A stretch of DNA of 64,000 nt from Pyruvatibacter sp. (lineage in GTDB: Bacteria; Pseudomonadota; Alphaproteobacteria; CGMCC-115125), in NCBI RefSeq assembly GCF_040219635.1, contig NZ_JAVJSC010000003.1, positions 320,501 to 384,500 of the forward strand, written 5' to 3'. Position 1 is the stretch's first letter, and each line of letters begins with the position of its first letter. The notes under the pieces are model-generated. The model saw only the letters and a program-made list of their open reading frames with translations. It searched no databases and had not been told where the DNA came from. The position numbers and the translations under genes were made by a program. Below are positions 53,361 to 60,694 of this stretch, piece after piece.

Positions 53361-55568
53361 CTAAAGAAAAGACTGCGGATCCACATCCACCGCCAGCCGC
53401 ACCGCATTGGGCAGCTTCACGCCCGCAAGCCATGCGCGCACATATTTTTGCACCTGAAAATCACGTCCCGCCTTGACCAGAAACCGAACGCGATGCCGAC
53501 CGCGCAACAAGGCAATCGGCGCCGGCGCAGGCCCCAGAACCCGCACCCCGTCTGCCGGCGGCACCGCACGCGCCAATGCCCGCCCGGCCTCTGTCACCAT
53601 CTGCGGGTCGGGGGCCGACAGGATGAGCGACACCAGCCGCCCGTAAGGCGGCATACCTGCTTCGTCGCGCTCCTGCGATTCGCGCTCCAGAAACTGGTCC
53701 CTGTCGCCGGCCACCAGCGCCTGCATCACTTTGTGCTGCGGCATGTAGGTTTGCAGCAGCACCCGACCGGGCTTTTCGCCCCGCCCGGCCCGCCCGCCAA
53801 CCTGATGCAGCAACTGATAGGTGCGTTCAGCCGCCCGCAGATCTCCGCCGGTCAGCCCCAGATCGGCATCGACAACGCCGACAAGCGTCAACCCGGGAAA
53901 GTTGTGCCCCTTGGCCACCACCTGCGTGCCCACCACAAGGTCCACATCCTGCCGGGTGATTTGGCCAACAGCCGCCTGCGTGGCCGCAGGCCCGTGCAGG
54001 TGGTCACTCGACAACACCGCCAGACGTGCATCGGGAAACCGCTCAGCGGCTTCCTCAGCAATGCGCTCAACACCGGGACCACACGCCGCCAGGCTGTCTT
54101 CGGCCTTGCACTCCGGACACACAAACGGCACCGGCGCGCGGGTGCCGCAATGGTGACATTGCAGTTCACGCCTGAACCGGTGCTCCACCAGCCATGCATC
54201 ACAATTGGGACACTCAAACCGGTGCCCGCAGGTGCGGCACAGGGTCAACGGCGCATAGCCCCGCCGGTTCAAAAACAACATCGCCTGCTCGCCATTGGCC
54301 AGCGTATCGGCAATGGCGGTCACAAGCTCAGGCGACAACCAGCGTCCACGCTCAGGCGGACTGGCCCGCAGATCAATCGCCCGCACCTGCGGCAACCGCG
54401 CCGCGCCATGGCGCTCAGGCAGCACAAGACGCTGATACCGCCCGCGCTCTACATTGGCCACCGTCTCCAGCGACGGTGTGGCGCTGGCCAGCACAACCGG
54501 GATGCTGCCAAGAGACGCCCGCGCAACCGCCATGTCGCGGGCGTTATAGATCACGCCCTCTTCCTGCTTGAAGGCGGCTTCATGCTCTTCATCAACGACA
54601 ATCAGCCCAAGGTCCGTGTACGGAAGGAACAGAGCCGACCGTGCGCCGACAATCACCCGTGCGCGGCCCTCTGCAACACCGCGCCACACGCGCCGCCGCT
54701 CTTTGGGGCCAAGGTCTGAGTGCCACGGCGCGGGCGGTACCCCAAACCGCTGTTCAAACCGCTTGAGCAACTGTGGCGTCAGCGCAATTTCAGGCAGCAT
54801 GACCAGCGCCTGCTTGCCCTTACGTGCTGCTTGCGCCACGGCCTCGAAATAAACTTCGGTCTTGCCCGCGCCCGTTACCCCGTCCAGCAGCGTGGCAGAA
54901 AAACCGGCTCCGACGCGCGCCCGCAACGCCGCAGCAACATCGCGCTGGGCGTCGCTGAGGGTCGGCCCTGTATGGTCGCCGTCAGGGATGGCGAAAGGCG
55001 CTTCACCCGGCATCTCAACCACCTCAAGCGCCCCCGCATCTGCCAGCCCGCGGACAACGCCGGTTCCAACATCTGCCAGATCAGCAATTTCCCGCCCGGT
55101 GCGCGCCAGCATCGGCCCGGTATCCTGCAGCATGTCCAGCACCCGCTGGCGCTGCGGTGTCATTCGCTCGGGCGTTATCCCGCTCGACCGGTAGCCCGTC
55201 CGCGTCGGCACCGGCTCGAGCGCTTGCGGCACCCGCATGGCCAGCCGCAAAACAGCACCGGGCGGCGACACCGTGTAGGCGGCCACCCAGTCCACAAACC
55301 GCCGCAACACGTCGGGCATCGGCGGCGCATCCAGCCGCGCGGAAATGTATTTGAGCTTTTCCGGCTTGACGGGCTTTGCATCCGGCTTCTCATCAGATGC
55401 CGCATCCCACACGACGCCTGTAATTTCGCGCGGCCCAAGTGGCACCCGCACAAAATCGCCCGGCTGAACGGCCAGATCATCAGGCACCGCATAGTCATAG
55501 GCACCGGGCAATGCCAAAGGCAGCAGCACGCGGGCCTTCGGCGTATCGGCTGTGGGGGCGGGAGGCAT
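53361..55568 (-). CDS. priA: Primosomal protein N' (replication restart helicase PriA)
   Basis: The 735-residue DNA helicase restarts stalled replication forks. It has a 3'-DNA-binding N-terminal domain (about 1-110), Walker A LLDGVTGAGKTEVYFEAV, DEEH box LIVVDEEHEAAFKQEEGV, motif III SATPSLETV, and a Cys-rich zinc region with paired CxxC motifs (CRTCGHRFECPNC, then CHHCG and CPEC). Motif VI is HQVGGRAGRGEKPGRVLLQT. Length matches alphaproteobacterial PriA. It is transcribed away from atpH with 270 bp of noncoding DNA between. Confidence 0.96.
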   Translation of the reverse strand: MPPAPTADTPKARVLLPLALPGAYDYAVPDDLAVQPGDFVRVPLGPREITGVVWDAASDEKPDAKPVKPEKLKYISARLDAPPMPDVLRRFVDWVAAYTVSPPGAVLRLAMRVPQALEPVPTRTGYRSSGITPERMTPQRQRVLDMLQDTGPMLARTGREIADLADVGTGVVRGLADAGALEVVEMPGEAPFAIPDGDHTGPTLSDAQRDVAAALRARVGAGFSATLLDGVTGAGKTEVYFEAVAQAARKGKQALVMLPEIALTPQLLKRFEQRFGVPPAPWHSDLGPKERRRVWRGVAEGRARVIVGARSALFLPYTDLGLIVVDEEHEAAFKQEEGVIYNARDMAVARASLGSIPVVLASATPSLETVANVERGRYQRLVLPERHGAARLPQVRAIDLRASPPERGRWLSPELVTAIADTLANGEQAMLFLNRRGYAPLTLCRTCGHRFECPNCDAWLVEHRFRRELQCHHCGTRAPVPFVCPECKAEDSLAACGPGVERIAEEAAERFPDARLAVLSSDHLHGPAATQAAVGQITRQDVDLVVGTQVVAKGHNFPGLTLVGVVDADLGLTGGDLRAAERTYQLLHQVGGRAGRGEKPGRVLLQTYMPQHKVMQALVAGDRDQFLERESQERDEAGMPPYGRLVSLILSAPDPQMVTEAGRALARAVPPADGVRVLGPAPAPIALLRGRHRVRFLVKAGRDFQVQKYVRAWLAGVKLPNAVRLAVDVDPQSFL

Positions 55569-55688
55569 CGGGCTTTATGCGCCTTACTTGGGTTCTTGCA
55601 GAGTTGGCAGTGTCGAATCGGTTCACGTACAGTCTAGCTGCACATAAAAGATTCGTTTTGGGTCCCCCAAATAAAGAGCACCCCGCCC

Positions 55689-56552
55689 ATGAGCGCTCCC
55701 ACCGAGACATCCGGCACGACATCCGGCACGCCCGCGAAGGGCAGCACCCCGGCAAAACCACCCGCAAATGTGGACGCCATGCGCTCCGCTTTGACCAAAC
55801 CCGCCGCACCTGAACAGGTGGATGCTGCAAGCGTAAAGGCGTTTTTGGGGGCCAATCCGGATATTCTGGTTGATGAACCAGACCTGCTGGCAAAGATCAC
55901 GCCTTCAGGCTACCGCCACACCGGCGATGGCGGCACCGGCGGTGTCGTCGATTTTCAGGTCTTCACCATTGATCGCCTGCGCCAGGAAATCGAAGACCTG
56001 CGCGAACTGCAGCAGGCAATGGTGACGGCGGCTGAAGAAAACGCCATCGCCCGCGACCGCATTTTTGCAGCCGTCCTCAAGGTTCTGGACGCCCGCAACT
56101 TCGAACACCTGATCCACTACATCACAACTGAGCTTGCCAGCGACATTGAGGTTGATCTGGTGGCGCTGGGCGTTGAAGCCAGCACCTCCACCGCCAGCAT
56201 GGCCGGTATGCGCTCACCTGTGGCAGAGCCCGGCGGCCCCGCCGTCATGGTGTTGCAGTCCGGTTTCGTCGAAGCACTGCTGGGCACCAAAGCAGACGGC
56301 ACCACCCGAGACTATGCCCTGCGTGAAGATGTGGAAGGCGCACAGGAACTGTTCGGCCCACACGCCGTTCAGGTGCAATCAGAAGCCCTCATCAGGCTGA
56401 CATTCTCCCGCGCAGCACCTCCGGGCATTCTGGCGCTGGGCTCAACCCGCGCCAACCAGTTTTACCCGGAACAGGCCGTGGATCACTTGAGTTTCCTGGC
56501 CCGTGTGATTGAACGCACCGTGCGCCTGTGGCTTGACCTGCCGCCTGCATAA
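55689..56552 (+). CDS. DUF484 family protein
   Basis: The 287-residue protein starts with a Ser/Thr/Pro-rich leader of about 35 residues. The DUF484 core follows: VKAFLGANPDILVDEPDLLA, VDFQVFTIDRLRQEIEDLRE, a helix linker, and a GAF-like domain (about 125-285) ending GILALGSTRANQFYPEQAVD followed by HLSFLARVIERTVRLWL. The function is unknown. DUF484 genes very commonly precede xerC, and here xerC follows after 67 bp on the same strand, which supports the call. Confidence 0.88.
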   Translation: MSAPTETSGTTSGTPAKGSTPAKPPANVDAMRSALTKPAAPEQVDAASVKAFLGANPDILVDEPDLLAKITPSGYRHTGDGGTGGVVDFQVFTIDRLRQEIEDLRELQQAMVTAAEENAIARDRIFAAVLKVLDARNFEHLIHYITTELASDIEVDLVALGVEASTSTASMAGMRSPVAEPGGPAVMVLQSGFVEALLGTKADGTTRDYALREDVEGAQELFGPHAVQVQSEALIRLTFSRAAPPGILALGSTRANQFYPEQAVDHLSFLARVIERTVRLWLDLPPA

Positions 56553-56569
56553 GCACACCCAAAAACAAG

Positions 56570-56629
56570 CAGGCCAAAAGCAGGCAGGCCAGAACCAAAC
56601 AGGCCAGAACCAAACAGGCATGAGCAAAC
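56570..56629 (+). repeat. Four 15-bp tandem repeats spanning the xerC start
   Basis: Copies lie at 56570-56584, 56585-56599, 56600-56614 (the last two identical, CAGGCCAGAACCAAA) and 56615-56629. The xerC ATG (56620) is inside the diverged fourth copy. Confidence 0.8.
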
Positions 56630-57597
56630 AGGCTCCAGCACCAACAACGGCGCACCAGCTTGCGGCCCTGCCCGCGCAAACCCGCGCAGCGCTGGACAGG
56701 TGGTTACACACACTGGCAAGCGAGCGCCGCATGAGCGCCCACACGGTAACGGGCTACCAGCGGGATGTGCTGAACTTTCTGGCGTTCATCACGCGCCACA
56801 CCCAAACAGAACCCACATTCAAGACCTTTGATGCATTGCGCGTTGCAGATTTTCGCGCATGGCTGGCGCACCGGCGCCGCCACGACAGTGTAGGTGCCCG
56901 CACGCTGTCGCGGGGTCTGTCGTCAGTGCGCTCATTTTTTCGCCATTTGGCCCGGCAGGGGCTGGCAAGCAACGCTCACATCGTACTGGTCCGCACGCCA
57001 AAGCAACCAGCGTCCTTGCCCCGCGCGCTGAGCATCGATGCCGCAGACAAAATGCTGGCCGGGATCGAGGCCGACAGGAGCTGGACTGATGCCCGCGACC
57101 TGGCACTGGTGACACTGCTCTATGGTGCAGGGCTGCGGATCAACGAGGCGCTGTCACTGGATGCGCAAGACTGGCCCAAGCGCGGCGCGCCGTTGCGCGT
57201 GATCGGCAAAGGCGGCAAAACGCGGGTGCTCCCGGTGATCGGGGCAGCGCACGATGCGATGGAAAAATACAAGACAGCCTGTCCACATCCGCTGGAGAGC
57301 GGCACGCCGTTGTTTCGCGGAGCCCGCGGCGGACGCCTCAATGCCCGCACCGCGCAAGCACTAATGGCACGGCTGCGCAGTAGCCTTGGCCTGCCGGAAA
57401 GCGCAACACCCCATGCCTTGCGTCACTCCTTCGCAACCCACCTGCTGGGCGCTGGTGGTGACCTGCGCACCATCCAGGAGTTGCTGGGCCATGCCAGCCT
57501 CTCGACCACGCAAACCTATGCATCGGTCGATGCGACACGGTTGATGGAAGTCTATGACCAGGCCCAGAGCAAAAAAGAAAACAGCGCCCGGAAGTAA
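56620..57597 (+). CDS. xerC: Tyrosine recombinase XerC
   Basis: The protein of about 325 residues resolves chromosome dimers at dif together with XerD. The SAM-like N-terminal domain (about 20-110) includes SERRMSAHTVTGYQRDVLNF. The catalytic residues are all present: Arg in LYGAGLRINEALSLD, Lys in IGKGGKTRVLPV, HALRHSFATHLLGAGGDLRT, His in LLGHASLSTTQTYASVD and the Tyr in the same segment. The ATG at 56620 has no typical ribosome-binding site and sits in a tandem repeat; the frame stays open upstream through the repeat. Confidence 0.94.
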   Translation: MSKQAPAPTTAHQLAALPAQTRAALDRWLHTLASERRMSAHTVTGYQRDVLNFLAFITRHTQTEPTFKTFDALRVADFRAWLAHRRRHDSVGARTLSRGLSSVRSFFRHLARQGLASNAHIVLVRTPKQPASLPRALSIDAADKMLAGIEADRSWTDARDLALVTLLYGAGLRINEALSLDAQDWPKRGAPLRVIGKGGKTRVLPVIGAAHDAMEKYKTACPHPLESGTPLFRGARGGRLNARTAQALMARLRSSLGLPESATPHALRHSFATHLLGAGGDLRTIQELLGHASLSTTQTYASVDATRLMEVYDQAQSKKENSARK

Positions 57598-57618
57598 CCG
57601 CTACCAGTGAAGTAGCCG

Positions 57619-59025
57619 CTACATATGCAGGGCACGGCCATCCACCGCCAGTGCTGCTTCCTTGACAGCTTCCGTCAGCGTCGGGTGCGCGTGACAGGTA
57701 CGGGCAATGTCTTCGGCACTTGCACCAAACTCCATGGCAATGCCCGCTTCGGCAATCATGTTGCCCGCATCCGTTCCCAGAATATGCACACCAAGCACGC
57801 GGTCGGTTTTGGCGTCGGCGAGGATTTTCACGAAGCCATCCGTCTGCATGTTCACCTTGGCCCGCCCGTTGGCGCTGAACGGGAACTTGCCAACACGATA
57901 GTCAACGCCCGCGTTTTTCAGCTCTTCCTCCGTTTTGCCGATGGTGGCCACTTCGGGAGCCGTATAGATGACGCCGGGAATAGTATCGTAATTCACATGG
58001 CCTGACTGACCGGCCAGAATCTCGGCCACGGCAACACCCTCGTCTTCTGCCTTGTGCGCCAGCATCGGCCCGGCGATAGCGTCGCCAATGGCATAGATAC
58101 CGTCCACATTGGTTTTGAAGTGGTCGTCGATGGCCACACGGCCACGTTCATCCAGTGCAACGCCTGCGCCTTCAAGGCCCAGCCCTTCCGTGTACGGACG
58201 CCGCCCGATGGCAACAAGAGCAATATCAGCTTCAATAACCTGCGTGTCGCCGCCCTTGGCAGGCTCAACGGACACCTTGAGACCCTTGTTCGTCTTGTCG
58301 ATGCCGGTCACTTTCATGCCCAGCTTGAACTCAAAGCCCTGCTTTTTGAGAATGCGCTGAAAGTTTTTCGCCACCTCGTCATCCGTGCCCGGAATGATAC
58401 GGTCGAGAAACTCGACAACTGTCACTTTGGCGCCCAGCCGCGACCAGACGGAACCCAGCTCCAGACCGATCACACCGCCCCCAACAACCAGTAAGTGCTT
58501 GGGCACCTCCTTGAGATCAAGCGCACCGGTGGACGACACGATCTTGTCTTCGTCAATCTCGACGCCGGGCAGCGGCATCACGTCTGACCCTGTGGCAATA
58601 ACAATGTTCTTTGCTTCAAGCACGCGGGTGCCGCCCTCATTGAGCGCCACCTCCACCTTTCCCGCAGAAAGGATTTTGCCAGCGCCATACACCGGCTCGA
58701 TCTTGTTTTTCTTGAACAGGAACGCCACACCCTTGGTGTTGCCATCCACACCGTCGTCCTTGAACGACATCATCTTTTCAAGGTCCAGCGACACGCCCTT
58801 GGTGTTGATTCCCATGTCGGCCAAATGACCATTGGCTTCTGCGTAAAGCTCAGATGCATGGAGCAGGGCCTTGGAGGGAATGCACCCGACATTAAGACAG
58901 GTGCCGCCCAGCGCATCCCGTTTCTCAACGCAGGCCACCTTCAGACCAAGCTGTGCCGCGCGAATGGCACACACATAACCACCCGGTCCTGCGCCGATCA
59001 CCACAAGGTCAAACTGGTCAGCCAC
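57619..59025 (-). CDS. lpdA: Dihydrolipoyl dehydrogenase (E3)
   Basis: The 468-residue FAD enzyme reoxidises lipoyl groups of the 2-oxoglutarate dehydrogenase complex with NAD. It has FDLVVIGAGPGGYVCAIRAA, the redox disulfide in GGTCLNVGCIPSKALLH, the NAD site LLVVGGGVIGLELGSVWSRL, IYAIGDAIAGPMLAHKAEDE and the C-terminal His-Glu active site HAHPTLTEAVKEAAL. It is the last gene of the odh operon, 33 bp after a small secreted-protein gene. Confidence 0.97.
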   Translation of the reverse strand: MADQFDLVVIGAGPGGYVCAIRAAQLGLKVACVEKRDALGGTCLNVGCIPSKALLHASELYAEANGHLADMGINTKGVSLDLEKMMSFKDDGVDGNTKGVAFLFKKNKIEPVYGAGKILSAGKVEVALNEGGTRVLEAKNIVIATGSDVMPLPGVEIDEDKIVSSTGALDLKEVPKHLLVVGGGVIGLELGSVWSRLGAKVTVVEFLDRIIPGTDDEVAKNFQRILKKQGFEFKLGMKVTGIDKTNKGLKVSVEPAKGGDTQVIEADIALVAIGRRPYTEGLGLEGAGVALDERGRVAIDDHFKTNVDGIYAIGDAIAGPMLAHKAEDEGVAVAEILAGQSGHVNYDTIPGVIYTAPEVATIGKTEEELKNAGVDYRVGKFPFSANGRAKVNMQTDGFVKILADAKTDRVLGVHILGTDAGNMIAEAGIAMEFGASAEDIARTCHAHPTLTEAVKEAALAVDGRALHM

Positions 59026-59057
59026 GATTTTTCTCCCGCGCTTGGATAAGCAATAAA

Positions 59058-59405
59058 CTATTCAGCAGGTGGCAGCGGCGCACGCGCCCCTGCCAGTGTT
59101 TCATCAAGCGGCACGCCGCCCGCATTGGGCATGTAAAACGCCGACGCCTCAGCCCAGTACAGCCGCTTATTATGACGCACCCGGACAAACGGTCCACCCG
59201 GTGCCGCATCCGCACGACCCACCGGACCATACAGGTCCATGTGTTTTTCGACACGCGCGCATTCAGCAACGTCCTTACCCGCCGCCACCATTGCAAAATC
59301 CGCAATCTCCGGACACACAAGCGCTGTTTCCGCAGACACCATCAAGGCATGAGCGGGGGCCGCAAGGCACGTTGCGAAGGCAATGCTGGTGAGCAGGCGG
59401 ATCAC
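59058..59405 (-). CDS. Small secreted protein between odhB and lpdA, function unknown
   Basis: The 115-residue product has a convincing signal peptide (MIRLLTSIAFATCLAAPAHA) and a mature domain of about 95 residues with two Cys (CPE and CARVEKHMD), which could form one disulfide. The start is a GTG overlapping the odhB stop (GTGA), implying translational coupling. The mature part includes GPFVRVRHNKRLYWAEA. I do not recognise a family. An exported protein inside a cytoplasmic dehydrogenase operon is unexpected. Confidence 0.6.
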   Translation of the reverse strand: MIRLLTSIAFATCLAAPAHALMVSAETALVCPEIADFAMVAAGKDVAECARVEKHMDLYGPVGRADAAPGGPFVRVRHNKRLYWAEASAFYMPNAGGVPLDETLAGARAPLPPAE

Positions 59406-60646
59406 AGGTCGAGCAACAGCCGCTGCGGGTCTTCCAGGCTCTCCTTGACGCGCACCAGAAACGTCACGGCCTCGCGGCCGTCAACAATGCGGTGATCGTA
59501 TGACAGCGCCAGATACATCATCGGCCGCACTTTGATTTCACCATTCACAACCATCGGCCGCTCCTGGATCTTGTGCATACCCAAAATGCCGGACTGCGGT
59601 GCGTTGAGAATGGGTGTGGACATCAATGATCCGTACACACCACCATTGGAGATGGTGAAGGTGCCGCCCTGCATCTCATCCATGGTGAGCTTGCCGTCGC
59701 GGGCGCGGGTACCAAAGTCATTGATGGTGCCTTCAATTTCAGCCATCGACATCGCGTCCGCATTGCGCACGACGGGCACCACAAGCCCATTAGGCGTACC
59801 CACCGCAACGCCCATATGCACATAATTCTTGTACACAATTTCTTCGCCATCGATCTCGGCGTTGACCTGCGGCAGTTCCTTGAGCGCGTGGCTGCACGCC
59901 TTGACGAAAAAGCCCATGAAGCCAAGGCGCACGCCATGCTTCTTTTCAAACAGATCCTTGTATTGTTTGCGCAGCTCCATCACCGGCCCCATGTCCACCT
60001 CGTTGAAGGTGGTCAGCATGGCGGCAGTGTTTTGCGCTTCCTTGAGGCGGCGCGCGATGGTCTTGCGCAGCCGCGTCATCTTCACCCGCTCCTCGCGCGG
60101 CGCGTCATCAGCCGATGAAGGTGCGCGCGGGGCCTGCGAGGGTGCAGGCGCTGCCGGGGCTTCCGTCTTGGCTTCCAGCGCCGCCTGGATATCGGCCTTT
60201 ACCAGGCGACCGTCTTTGCCGGTGCCTTCGATAGAGGCCGGGTCAATGTTGTTTTCGTCAACCATTTTGCGCACAGCAGGCGACAGTGGCGGCGCATCAG
60301 CAGCGGGTGCCGGAGCAGCCTTGGCGGGCGCGGCTTCAGCCTTTGCAGGTGCGGGAGCCGCCGCTTCCTTTTTGGCGGGTTTTTTCTCAGTGACTTTTAC
60401 GTCGCCTGACCCTTCACCAATAGCGCCCAGAAGTGCATCCACCTCAACGGTATCACCTTCCTGAACGTTGATTTCTGCCAGAACGCCTGCAGCGGGCGAT
60501 GGCACTTCAACCGTCACCTTGTCGGTTTCAAGCTCCACCAGCGGCTCATCGGCAGCCACAGCGTCGCCGGGTTTCTTGAACCACTGGGCGACAGTTGCTT
60601 CCGTCACCGACTCGCCAAGCGTTGGAACTCTGATTTCCGTGCTCAT
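59402..60646 (-). CDS. odhB: Dihydrolipoyllysine-residue succinyltransferase (E2 of OGDH)
   Basis: The 414-residue core subunit has one lipoyl domain at the N-terminus (VELETDKVTVEVPSP, with lipoylated Lys43), an Ala/Pro linker, a peripheral-subunit-binding domain at about 118-155 (LSPAVRKMVDENNIDPASIE), a second linker, and a catalytic domain with LGFMGFFVKACSHALKELPQ and the active-site LSYDHRIVDGREAVTFL. It transfers succinyl groups to CoA. It lies 48 bp after odhA. Confidence 0.97.
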   Translation of the reverse strand: MSTEIRVPTLGESVTEATVAQWFKKPGDAVAADEPLVELETDKVTVEVPSPAAGVLAEINVQEGDTVEVDALLGAIGEGSGDVKVTEKKPAKKEAAAPAPAKAEAAPAKAAPAPAADAPPLSPAVRKMVDENNIDPASIEGTGKDGRLVKADIQAALEAKTEAPAAPAPSQAPRAPSSADDAPREERVKMTRLRKTIARRLKEAQNTAAMLTTFNEVDMGPVMELRKQYKDLFEKKHGVRLGFMGFFVKACSHALKELPQVNAEIDGEEIVYKNYVHMGVAVGTPNGLVVPVVRNADAMSMAEIEGTINDFGTRARDGKLTMDEMQGGTFTISNGGVYGSLMSTPILNAPQSGILGMHKIQERPMVVNGEIKVRPMMYLALSYDHRIVDGREAVTFLVRVKESLEDPQRLLLDL

Positions 60647-60694
60647 ATTTTTGGGCCTCTTTGGTGCAGCATAGATACGCCGCGTTTTGCTGGA

